Below, piece after piece: positions 11,258 through 21,860 of a DNA stretch of 64,000 nt (positions are counted from its first letter, which is position 1; the number at the start of each line of letters is the position of its first letter). The position numbers were made by a program, and so were the translations under genes. The notes below the pieces were generated by a model. The model had not been told where the DNA came from, did no database searches, and saw nothing but the letters and a program-made list of their open reading frames with translations. The stretch is from Malania oleifera (Eukaryota; Streptophyta; Magnoliopsida; Santalales; Ximeniaceae), in the NCBI RefSeq assembly GCF_029873635.1, contig NC_080428.1, forward strand, positions 63,049,957 to 63,113,956, in the 5' to 3' direction.

Positions 11258-12784
11258 CTTTATAATTGATTGATCAATTTCAAACTTTACCCCTAAAGAA
11301 ACAATCCGTGTAAGACTTAGAATCTATTTATATACTAATTAAATTTACTTTTTATTTGCATAAATTTAATATTAATGGGCATTATAGTTGTATTTTAATA
11401 AAAAATTTTTTACTGTAATTTAGTATGTTTTTATGTAACTTTTTTATCTTTAATACTATTAAAGTTTGTTGCAGTGGACTCCTTAATTTTTTTTATTTCT
11501 TCAATTTTTATATTTTTACTTTATATTCATTTTGTTATGTAATTGCTAGACATAACGGTATACATTTTTTTTTTGTTATTTTTTTTAAAAAAATATTGGA
11601 TACATTGGGAGTATACACTGGATCTAACATGATTTAAACATATATAAAAAATTACCTAATTTAGTGTACACCTGATTTATTTAATAATTTCTTATTATTT
11701 ATAAAATGGGCCTCAAACATGAGACCTACATGACTGAAAACTCCAAATCTATTCCTTTTTTTCGTTACAACACGATCGCATGCACACTCAAAATACTTCG
11801 TATATATTTTTCCTAATTATGCAAGATCAGCTAATACCTTAATCCTGTTTTGAGAATATAGATTTTAAAATTTAGATTTGGGTTTGTGTGGATATGAAAA
11901 TAAAATAATATAAAATAATGTATTTTTTCTTTCAAATCTGCACATAATCAAATTTAAACTTAAAAATTCGTACTCTACTGTGTTACAAATCTTGAATTTT
12001 AGTCAATAAGGAAGACGTAATTATATATAATAGAGTGAATTACAATTTTGGGCATGAGCTCTTGCCACTAACTGGTGATCCTTTGTTATGTATTGGTATG
12101 CTTAGTACCATACTTTGTATGTACATCAAGATTTTGTGATATATTAGGCAAAAAGATTTCATTTAGAATAACTTTGAATTACTTAACACATTAATATCCA
12201 ATTTATTACAAAAATTAATTATTAGTGACTGACCAAAACTTGTACTAATTATCAAAAACTATCCCCAATAAGTATTAATGCCAATTTTAAAACTAGAAAA
12301 AATGTTTTCACTAGTATTCATCATGAAAAAATAAATTTTTTTTGTAATGGTTATTATAGGACAAAATTTAAGGATGAGAAGCTCTGATGCTAAGCATATT
12401 AGAATTAGAGCCAAAGCCCTTTTCTTGATTGCTAATATAGCTTACCTAGTTTAAAATTTCAAATTCAAGTTGCATATGCAAAGCAATATGGACAACAACA
12501 TCAATTAATCATTTGCTAGTGGTATATTAAATATTAATGACATAATTTGCTTTTCTTAATTATTAGTAAAATGACATAACACTAAGAGACCATATGACTA
12601 ACTGATGAATAAGTGTCGAATTGAAAAAAAAAATGTTAAAGTTGTTAAGTGCTGATAATAAATATTAAATCAAATAAGTTGTGTAATGAAATTCATAAGT
12701 ACGGTTCACAAAATAGATTAAGTAATCAATGGGAGAAGCTTTAACAAGTTGGGTTCCGATTGACTCATTTTTAGATGGGTCAAT

Positions 12785-12837
<53 letters not shown>
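11107..12837. other. Intergenic AT-rich DNA with microsatellites
   Basis: Contains a (TA)n run at about 11220-11254 and a compound (TA)n(TG)n run at about 12786-12836, directly against the copia LTR start. 11835-11990 looks like a degenerate palindromic MITE (AGATTTGGGTTTGTGTGG opposed by CAAATCTGCACA). No gene is recognised. Confidence 0.5.
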
Positions 12838-12838
<1 letters not shown>

Positions 12839-13409
12839 GTTTATGGTGTGACTCTTATATTTCTGAGGTTTATAAACAAATGGAGAAAAACATATGGAGA
12901 TACTGAGAGTTAGAAAATCACAGAGTTTAAAGACTCATCGACGAGTGGATAGACTAGTCGACGAGTGGTCTTCTCTATCTCATCAAGAAGTGTCATATTT
13001 TCGTCGACGAGTGCTTTTGGGTTGTGAGAAAATATTTGAATTTTGAATGTATATGTTGTGACGGTTGGGGATTCGGAGGGAAGTCTTTGAGGGCTTGTTA
13101 TATATGTTCTTCTGGGCATATTTTGACATGTAAAAGAATGAGAGAGGGTGAGAGAAGGAGAGAAGATCATTGTAGTGTATAATCTTTGATCTTCATAGTG
13201 AAATCTCTTACTGATTGCTCTCGTGGAAGTAGGCTTTTTGTTGAACCATGTAATTCTTGGTATCGTTGTCTTATCTTTACTTTCTTTGTATTGCTATGGT
13301 TGTGGAATAATTCTTTATTTCACCATTTTAGATTGTTGCATATGATATTGTTTGATCCTTTACAATATTTATTCCGCTGTGCATTGTTTGAAGAGGTGTT
13401 ATTTTCACA
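12838..13409 (+). mobile_element. 5' LTR of copia element A
   Basis: The LTR starts TGTTTATGGTGTGACTC and ends TTTTCACA. It is followed at once by a tRNA-iMet-type primer-binding site. The U3 part carries three to four copies of an ACTCGTCGACGAGT-like palindrome (12933-12946, 12953-12966, 13000-13013). 13216-13240 has the GTAGGCTTT...GAACC motif, shared with the LTRs at 50141 and 51473. The 3' part is homologous to 54310-54480, showing that the two copia copies are related. Confidence 0.75.
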
Positions 13410-14308
13410 AAAATTGGTATCAGAGAGTGTTGTATGACCTCTAAATTAAAGGATCACTTAGTGTACGTAACAAGGTTTGGTGAAAGGTTTATAAAAAATT
13501 CAAGCGGATAGCATGGATACAACGACTTGGAATGAATTGGGAGCAATCATTTGTCTTTGTTTGGCTAAGTACGTGTTGTATCACGTCATGGATGAGAATT
13601 CTCCGCCATTAGTTTGGTGAAAATGGGAATGCCGATATATGTCTAAGGGTTCGTCAAAATTTGCAAGTGTAGTGGAGAAAAACTCAGAGTGTAGTGATAG
13701 AGATATGCTACGTGTTTCATCGGGTTCGAAGTGCCTCAAGGGTGATTCTTGGATCTTAGATACCGGATGCTTTTGTCCTAAAAAATAGTTTGACATCTAC
13801 AGGCCAGTTTATACTGATTGTATTTTGATGAAAAATAATATTTCATGCAAAATTTTTGTTATTGGAAATGTTAAAATCAAAATATGTGATGGTGTTGTAA
13901 GAATTATTTGTGATGTAAAGCATGAATCGGGACTAAGGAAGAATGATATTTCATTGGGAACTTTAGACTATAATGGATATTGTTATGAGTCTGAATGTGA
14001 AAAAAAAAAAAAAATGAAAGTGCGTGAAGGTAACTTGATATATAGTGATGAAAAGCGAAAAAGTAGTGAGAAATATCTATGCACTGCAGGATGTTACGGT
14101 TGTAGGTGGAGTTGCAACTGTTGAATCTGAGTCAGATATCCTGTGGCATATGCTGTTAAAGCATATGGGTGACTACTTGTATTCAGATATTTGTGAACAA
14201 ATGATGATAGCATCAGGGGATATATAAACATATGTATTTCGTGGGTTTATCACGAAGGATCTTGGTGTACTTTATGCAGTGGCTGAGGTGGAGAACCAGA
14301 GCGGGAGA
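13410..14308 (+). pseudogene. Copia element A: decayed gag/protease/integrase N-terminus
   Basis: The primer-binding site TGGTATCAGAG is at about 13415. A gag start (MDTTTWNELGA...) then breaks off at MSKGS and jumps directly to the pre-protease region (SKFASVV...). The homologous copy at 54486-55900 has roughly 500 bp more here, so this copy carries an internal deletion. The protease core survives as DSWILDTGC, followed by the Tnt1/Tork-type stretch with VKHESGLRKNDISLGTLD. Frames are broken. The sequence stops at 14308, inside a segment (GAGGTGGAG..CCAGA.CGGGAGA) that continues uninterrupted in the second copy at 55935-55965, because the CACTA element inserted here. Confidence 0.75.
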
Positions 14309-14325
14309 CACTACAAAAAATAAGG
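14309..14325 (+). repeat. Terminal inverted repeat of a CACTA (En/Spm) transposon
   Basis: CACTACAAAAAATAAGG begins exactly where copia element A is interrupted. CACTACAA(A/G)AAA is the standard terminus of this superfamily. The partner end was not found in the window. Confidence 0.8.
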
Positions 14326-14985
14326 TTATTAGTGAAGGATCAAAACTGTCACTAATACTTATAAATTCGTCACTAATAGTATTAGTGACGAATTTATAAG
14401 TATTAGTAACGGTTTTAAACTAGTTGCTATATCTACCGTTACTACTAATTATTAGTGATGAATTTTGAAATCTTCACTAATAATAGAGTATTAGTAACGG
14501 ATTATAACCATCACTAAAACCCTAATACCATCACTATAAATTTTATAGAGGCTTGGCACAAATTCGTCACTAATAGTAGGGTATTAGTGACGAATTTCAA
14601 AACCGTCACTAATAGCATAGTATTAGTGAAAGATCAAAACTGTTACTAATAGTTGGGTATTAGTGACGAATTTCAAAACCGACACTAATAGTGTAGTATT
14701 AGTGAAGGATCAAAACCGTCACTAATACTTATTAGCCTTTAGTGAAGGATCATAATTCGTCACTAATAGTGGAGTATTAGTGAAGGATCAAAACCGTCAC
14801 TAATACTTATTTTGCCTTTAGTGAAGGATCATAATTTGTCACTAATAGTTGGCTTTAGTGAAGGATCAAAACCGTCACTAATACTTGACCTTTAGTGAAG
14901 GATTAATATTCGTCATTAATAGTATAGTATTAGTGACGGTTTTGATTCTTCACTAATATTTATAGAAACCGTCACTAATTAATTA
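14326..14985. repeat. CACTA subterminal repeat array
   Basis: About 650 bp packed with variants of ATTAGTGACGAATTT and AAAACCGTCACTAATA in both orientations, roughly 20 or more copies, many forming back-to-back palindromes. Such arrays next to a CACTA terminus are, in the family, the binding sites of the TNPA-type accessory protein. No reading frame is present. Confidence 0.8.
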
Positions 14986-17900
14986 AAAATTAATATTTTT
15001 TTAAGTCATTAATTCCTATGAAAATCTGTAATTACATTTTTACATAGATAACATTAAACCATAATTATTAAAAAGATTCATAAATTATTAAAAATTCTAA
15101 TTCAAAATCAAATACAAATACATTATACAAATTCCGAATGTTTTATACATGAATCTTATATATTTAGATAACAAAAAAAAATACAAAAAAAAAATCAAAA
15201 GTTGCATCCTTCTGTAGTGCATGGGATGGTGTTAACGGTGTGACAGCCACAAACCCTACAAATTAAGAATTATAAAAGAAAATTTTAGTATAAGATTTTT
15301 GACCATATACGTACTATAAGTATCAATGATTTGATAGAAAAATAACAGACATTCAGACAAAGTTAAAAAAAAAAAAAATGATACTATTTAAAATTGCTAA
15401 ATTTTATTAGTTTTGAGAAATTTTGGCAGCATTTTCCTTGTAAATAGGACATTTTTCATAAAGATATGTTTGAAACTTGGGTGTTTACACAAACAGTTCA
15501 CAATAATCCAACCAGTAACTAATAAATTTTATTAGTGCACAAGATCTTCATATAATCAACATTAAATAATGTAATGTGTTTATGCATCTCACAAACAATC
15601 TATATCAGACTATAGTTCTATGAAAAAATAAAATGTGATGCCGAGGTTTACATGACTTCTCTAGGACTCAAAAATAATTATAATAATCAAATAATGCACA
15701 TGAGTCCATTATTGATAGAATTTTCACTTAGCGTATGTAAAAGTAAATTTAGAAATGAAGTTCACAATTCATTTGAACTTCACTCATCCTTTCAAAAATG
15801 TTTTAACATTCAGTACACTATAATCATTCTCACAAATATGGTATTTGACTTAGGTTATTTTGGGAGAAATTTAACAAATTTTCGACAGTATGCCGTTCGT
15901 AAATAGAACATTTTCCAAACCTGTAAGTCATAAAAGCATGCAATTCAGAAGATTTTTGCATTAATATAGATGCTAAATGTGTTCAAGACAACCTTATGAT
16001 TCAAAAATAAAGACAATGATATGCATGAAAGTCCATAGGATTATGTTTTCCAAAATTATAGAAGTTTTGAAAAATTTTGGAGCATTTCCCCTATAAATAG
16101 GACATTGTCCATAGAGATAAGTTCCAAACTTGGGTGTTTACACTAAACAGTTCAGAATAATCCAACCAGTAATGAGTGCATACATACATACATAAAGATC
16201 TTTATTTTGACTAGATTTTATGCATGCTTTTCATCTTCGTTTCCCTAATTGGGTATTAAGTTGAGAGTTTAATGTTGTTAGATCTTCAGTTAAGGAGTTG
16301 GCCGAGAGGCTTCTGTTTTACTTGTAGGCTATAGTGTTTGGAAGATTTATTTGGGAGGAGGTTAAGAAAACATTGGAATTTAACAAAATTTCGGCAGCAT
16401 GCCATCTGTAAATAGAATATTTCCCAAAATTGCAAGTCACAAAAGTTTTTCCTAGGTTTAGCTAAGCCAGCAGCAGTAGTACATAACCTAAGGTCTGTCT
16501 ATGCATATATGAAATTGCAGAAAAGATAATTCAAGTCCCAACAGCACAAGAAATACAGTTCTAGTATCTCCTAACAATTCACAATTCAACATATGAATAG
16601 AAGTAAACAAGCACACACGTGCACATTTTTAGAATGTATATTACCTAATGGCAGGAAAAAGAGATGCTTCATTATAAGATACTAATTTTAATTTATTTGC
16701 TTTTAGTTTTATTTCAAATTAGTTATTCCAGGCAGCTGTGTATCCTTATTTTTAGGGAATTACTTACCTACTATATGCATCATAAACCCATAGAATTTAA
16801 GTTTATTATTTTCGAATAAGGGTTGCTCACCCTGAGTGTGTGCATGCGTTGCATCAATACATAATGTAAATGACTCTAAATTGTAACCTGCCATCCTCTT
16901 AACCACTTGGCAGTGAACCATTAACTACTAGGCCACTAACCCCAACAATGATATGGCGGGGGTAACTCAATACCTCATTTTTTATTCTAAAGTTCACATG
17001 TAGTCTATTTTGGTCAGGGGTTCTATCCTCAACTAAAGCTGAAATGCCATTTCACTAGTCTTAAAAATTCTTCAGTAAGGTTCAGAGATGCGTCAAAAAA
17101 GAGAGTACTGATTCATGAAAGTGAACTTAAGAGAAAAGAAAATAAATATTTTAACTAAAAACAGAAGTGAGAAACAAATAAAAATTATAGATATCAATAA
17201 AAAGCATTTGTGTGTGCATACACATGTATATGTATTATATGTTGTGCAACACCTAGAGCAAGGAATCATGTGTGCAATCTTACCTCCATACTTGGAGAAA
17301 TTTCCAAACTTTTGAACCTTCAGATTTGGATGTTACACACTTACCATAGAATTAATGCTCAACCTAATCAATTATATATTTATATGAAGTTAAGTAGGTC
17401 CTATATGTGTGCATTTTACATAGTGAGCTCAACCATCCTACTTTTGTACCATGACAAATTACCAATACTCCCAACAAGTGTAAGCTTGTGGCCAATGAGT
17501 AGCTTAATTTATTTTGTCAATTCTCTAGCACACAATACACACTTCAATATGGACATATCTTCATATGCAATAAGATGACAGCTCTTGCTACACAACATAT
17601 AAAGTCAAATCATTCAGAAAATTAATACAACTCAAGAAGGTTCTTTGTATGGGTGTTGCTGTGGGAAACTGCAGTATGGAGGAGAAGCAAATTTTTCAGA
17701 ACGTGCAACTAAGTGTGAATTTCCTTGTTTCATTGTTGAATAAAAATTGGAAGAATGTAAGTTATCTGAACCATAACTCACACAGTAAAGTAGTTCAATG
17801 TACTTATTAAGTACCACCATTTGAAGCTTTCCCTGTATTTGGGACCTTGGAATTCAAGCCTCAGTTCTGCGTTTTTTGTGGAATTGGACTAAATGCAATT

Positions 17901-18639
17901 ATGAAACAAATACTCAGATATCCAAATCTAAGGCCTTACAATCTGTGCTCTCAAACTCAACTTTTGAGTTTTCTAAAACTATAGGTCTTAGAAGCTGGTT
18001 TTATCATGTTTAATAAGATTCATGTGTTTGTGTAAGCTTTGCTACCTACTCAGATTGCCCACTCCTGCACTAGTTGGATATTTTTATTAAATAGAAGATG
18101 GGTTTAGGACAGAGGTAAGGTTCTTTAGGCTTTCTTTTGGGGTTGGAATTTGTTTGTTGTCTACACCCATAGGCTAAGACACGTCTTTATTAACATTTTT
18201 TTTGTGCTTTCTTAACAATTTTCTAGTGGTTTCATTGAAATATCTGTGGATGCCCCCAAGTACTTTAGTTGTGCATTATTTTCCAGTTGTGCACTGCACT
18301 TCTAATAAATTTTGAGATGTTTGTCACTTATCCATAGTTTGTGCCTTAACTGAAATTTCCGTTCGATGTAAATGCAAATCAGGTGAGGTGCTTATACCTG
18401 AATAGTACAATGGGGAAGCCATATCACATCTTCTAAGCTCGTTTGCGTACAAGAGCCCTATAGCAAGATGTGTAACATGAGAAAGGCTCCTTAAATTGTA
18501 TTTTTTCCCCACCTTTTGAAAGTCTCAAATATCTGTTTTGTTTACCTTTATTAATTTTTGGATTATTTGTTTCAATTTTGAACATTTGCTCTAAACCAAT
18601 ATCTAAGTTACTGGGATAAGAACAATGATTTTGAACAAC
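14986..18639 (-). mobile_element. Interior of the CACTA element, non-coding or decayed
   Basis: No intact coding sequence is seen. Two sequence types each occur twice: GGCAGCATTTTCCTTGTAAATAGGAC-like at about 15420-15530 and 16070-16180, and TTCGGCAGCATGCC..GTAAATAGAA-like at about 15870-15950 and 16380-16460. Similar 'ggcagcatgcc' sequence is, as far as I recall, frequent in the introns or 3' region of plant CACTA elements. I read this as the 3' side of the minus-strand transposase unit. Confidence 0.5.
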
Positions 18640-19114
18640 CAAGAAGATACAGTTGGATTGACATTTTATAATTTGTATTTTGGAAAGCATCATTGCTGAC
18701 ACTCTTCTCTGCATCTGCGACTTCTTGAATATTGTACAAACTTCGAGGAGGAATTTTTTATGCCATATGTCATTCACCCTTCAATTTTGTGTCCTTAAGG
18801 TAGAACACTTGTTCTGCCTGCGTTACTAGCACAAAAGGGTCATTTTGATACCATGTTTTGCTAAAATTAACACTGGTAAAGTAGGCATCTGTATTTATCC
18901 CACTCTTTTTATTGCTAATGTCCCACCAGGTACACTTAAACATGTGGACAAGTCTGTTAGCTCTATAGTGAAGCTCTAAAATGTCATCTAAGACACCAAA
19001 GTAATCAATTTCTTCATATCCTTTTGTGCCTAGCACCGTAACCCCACAATTTTGAATTCTTCTATGCAGTTTGAGGGACTTCGTATGAAATTGTAAGCCA
19101 TTGATAATGCAACA
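18640..19114 (-). pseudogene. CACTA TNP2-type transposase, 3' exon (DUF4216-like), broken
   Basis: The minus strand encodes CIINGLQFHTKSLKLHRR..., then IDYFGVLDDILELHY, FKCTWWDI, GINTDAYFTSVNF and DPFVLVTQAEQVFYLKD, in the order of the DUF4216 domain found at the C-terminus of plant CACTA transposases. A TGA within GEWHMA and a TAA shortly after indicate decay. The 5' part of the same exon is at 29451-29525, beyond the inserted Tat element. Removing the insert and one 5-bp copy restores the frame (YVLACGPNQQV...YYND-CIINGLQ). Confidence 0.8.
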
Positions 19115-19548
19115 TGTTGCAGGGTAAAATTTGCAAGGATGCTCATTCGACTTCCGTTGACCTGAAAGGGGAAGAAAAGAAAGGCTTGGAGGACCCAAGG
19201 TGTACTCCGGGGGATCACTCCAATGCCTAAGTAAGAGGAACGCTTTTTGAGAGGCTGAATGCAACAGTAGAATAGTGTTCAATGACTTACCTTGGCCTCT
19301 TCTCCAGATCCCTTCTTATAGGGACTCGAGTTAACCGTAGGTTGGTTCGTATTTATTGCGCGGGGGCATGAATCGCTCCCCAGTCAATAAGTGCATGCAC
19401 CTATTACTCGGTTATTTAAACCGCTGGAGTGGATCTCTCCTCCTTTTTATTGGGTTGGAGCTAATCACTCGTCAGAATGGCTTACCCGGAGAAGGTGCGA
19501 GACAGGTGTTGACCTGCCCTCACTGGTTAGATTATTTTGGGCGTATCA
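19115..19548 (-). repeat. 3' LTR of the Tat element
   Basis: 434 bp, identical in length to its partner at 29017-29450. It is bounded by TG...CA on either strand, with the polypurine tract directly adjacent at 19549-19562. Confidence 0.9.
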
Positions 19549-19659
19549 GTTGTCCCCCCCTCAGTTTCAAATTTTTGGACGGAATTTTGAATAATTGCTT
19601 TGTCTGCATCTTTTCCCTTAGAAGGTTTAATGTTCACCTTTTTTTTTTTTTTTTGGGCA

Positions 19660-20640
19660 TGGTTTGTCGAACGAGTTGCCGAGCCGTTTTGCCGACCTAT
19701 ACGAGCGGCTCCACGGAATGACTTTTGTTGAGCTATTTGAGCTGCTCCATGAAATTTTTTCCGACCTGTCCGGCCTGCTCCGTGCAGTAAATTGGCCAAG
19801 ATGTCCAAGCTACAACATGCAGGAAATTTGCCGAACTGTTCGAGCTGTTCCATGAAGGAAATTTTTGCCGACTTGTCCGACCTGCTCCATGAAGGGAAGT
19901 TGGCCAACCTGTCCGACCTGTTTCATGGAGGGAAATTGGCCGAGCTGACCAAGCTGCTCCATGAAATTGTTGCCGACCTGTCTGACCTGCTCCATGCAGG
20001 GAAATTGGCTGGGCTGTCCGAGCCCCTCCATACAGGGAATTTGCCAAACTGTCCGAGCTGCTCCATGTAGGAAAATTTTGCCAACCTATCCGACCTGCTC
20101 CATGAAGGAAAGTTGGCCGAGCTGCTCCATGCAAGGAATTTGCCGAACTATCCTGAGCCGCTCCGTGAGAAGAATTTTACCGACCTGTCCGAGCTGCTCC
20201 ATGAAGGGTAGTTGACCGACCTATTTGACTTGTCTTATGGAGGGAAATTGGCCGAGCTGTCTGAGCTGCTACACGGAGGACTTTGGCCGAGCTATCCGAG
20301 CTATTCGATGAAGGGTAGTTGGCCGGCCTGTCCGACTTGTCTAATGGAGGGAAATTGGCCGAACTATCCGCGCTGCTACACAGAGGAATTTGGCCGAGCT
20401 ATTCCATAAAGGGTAGTTGGCCGACCTGTCCGACCTGTCTCACGGAGGGAAATTGGCCGAGCTGTCTGAGCTGCTACATGGAGGACTTTGGCTAAACTGT
20501 TCTATGAAAGGTAGTTAGCCGGCCTGTCCGACCTGTCTCATGGAGGGAAATTGGTCGAGCTGTCCGAGCTGCTACATGAAGGACTTTGGCCGAGCTGTCC
20601 GAGCTATTTCATGGGGCAAATTTTTCACTCAGTTTGTGCC
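19660..20640. repeat. Minisatellite array 1, about 36-bp unit
   Basis: About 27 degenerate copies of a unit like CTGCTCCATGAAGGGAAATT followed by GGCCGAGCTGTCCGAG. Consecutive units measured 36, 36, 33, 36 and 35 bp. Because 36 is a multiple of three, several frames on both strands stay open and mimic a repeat protein (LSDLLHEGKLA). I regard these as by-products. The array lies between the antisense gene and the 3' LTR. Confidence 0.85.
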
Positions 20641-20689
20641 AAGTTGCTTCACGAGCGAATTTTCCCCAATTATCCGAACTGATGATATT

Positions 20690-21190
20690 CATGGTTATGG
20701 GCCTTTTTGGTTAATGATTCGTGTTCCACTGCTGGGCGGTTTTTAACCTTACGAGTCGTGCTCGCCTTTTTGGCTTTTGTTACTTAATGAGTTATGCTCA
20801 TTTTCTGGACTGTTGCCTTCCGAGTCGTGCTCGGTAGTTTGGCCTCTACAATGGATGAGTCCTGCTCATCAAGTGGGATGTTGCCTTCCGAGTCATGCTT
20901 GGTAATTTGGCCTTGGCAACGGATAAGTCCTGCTCATCAGCTGAGCTGTTTTTGGCTTTACGAGTCGTGCTCGTCCTTTGACCCTTGGTATTTAATGAGT
21001 CGTGCTCAATTATTTGGGGTTGTTGCCTTCCGAGTCGTGCTCGGAAGTTTGGCCTCTACAACTGATGAGTCGTGCTCATCATCTGGGCTGTTCTTGGCTT
21101 TACGAGTCGTGCTCGTCCTTTGAACCCTTGATATGTAATGAGTCGTGCTCATTTATTAGGGTTGTTGCCTCCCGAGTCGTGTTCCTTTAT
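20690..21190. repeat. Minisatellite array 2, GAGTCGTGCTC repeats
   Basis: About 14 copies of GAGTCGTGCTC or close variants, spaced about 30-40 bp apart with a higher-order period near 70 bp. Units alternate between TTTGGCCTCTACAA-type and TTTGACCCTTGGTA-type spacers. The sequence is unrelated to array 1, yet the basic period is similar. Confidence 0.8.
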
Positions 21191-21526
21191 TAGGTGTTTC
21201 ATCTACTCCTTTTTCCGAGGCATCGTCACCATCCTTCTTATCCTGCGAAAGATTGATAAATGCATGATTTAAATGCGCTGTACCTGGGGAAATGACTTTG
21301 GAGGAAACGTTCTCATTTGTGGGTTGCCGATATGACGTTGTGTCCGAGGCGACGTGGTCTTTACGAGGTGCTGTCTGTCCTTGGAAAGCCGCGGCTGTGC
21401 ACATGTTAGAGATTTTCTGTGGGTTCATGGATTCTCTGTGTCCTTTTTCTCCCTCGAGACGTAATCCTTTTTCGCAGATGAGAATTTTTGAGATTCCCGC
21501 CTCGGGGATTCGTGTCATCCTCTTTT

Positions 21527-21533
21527 TATAAAG
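21527..21533 (+). promoter_or_regulatory. TATA box of the antisense gene in the Tat element
   Basis: TATAAAG lies in a pyrimidine-rich setting on the plus strand, opposite to the retrotransposon's own transcript. CT-rich leader sequence follows, with a possible 5'-UTR donor (AG|GTATGC near 21630). The first ATG of the antisense frame is at 21861. Confidence 0.5.
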
Positions 21534-21860
21534 GCCAAAAGACTCCTCTATACTCTACTCATCTTCAGTACAAAGGACTCCCTCATTCTCTTCTCTTCTC
21601 CAGTCCAAGGAGTCCCCCACTTGTTGTTAGGTATGCTCTCCCTTTCAACTGCATGTTTGTTTTGTTATTCTTCATGTTCTTCACTGTTCTTACGTTCACT
21701 TTGTATGTTTAATCTTTTCTTGTAAGATGACCTTGCTGTTTGTGTGTGAAATTTTTATATTTTGATCTGCCTTGGCATCTTTTCCTCTTTGTTTTTCCTG
21801 GGTGCTTGCCCATTTGATCTGTTGGTAAAGGTGTTGTTTCGTTCACACTTTGTTTTCCTG

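Noticed and set aside
14326-14985. Regularly spaced repeats resembling a CRISPR array
   Set aside because: The repeats alternate in orientation, spacers are not unique, and the array abuts a CACTA terminus in plant DNA.
15205-15220. CTGTAGTGC as the second CACTA terminus
   Set aside because: It matches only the last few bases, lacks the poly-T before TGTAGTG, and would exclude the transposase exons further right.
19527-20746. Apparent leucine/histidine repeat proteins on both strands
   Set aside because: They are produced by the 36-bp minisatellite, whose period is a multiple of three. There is no start context or domain.
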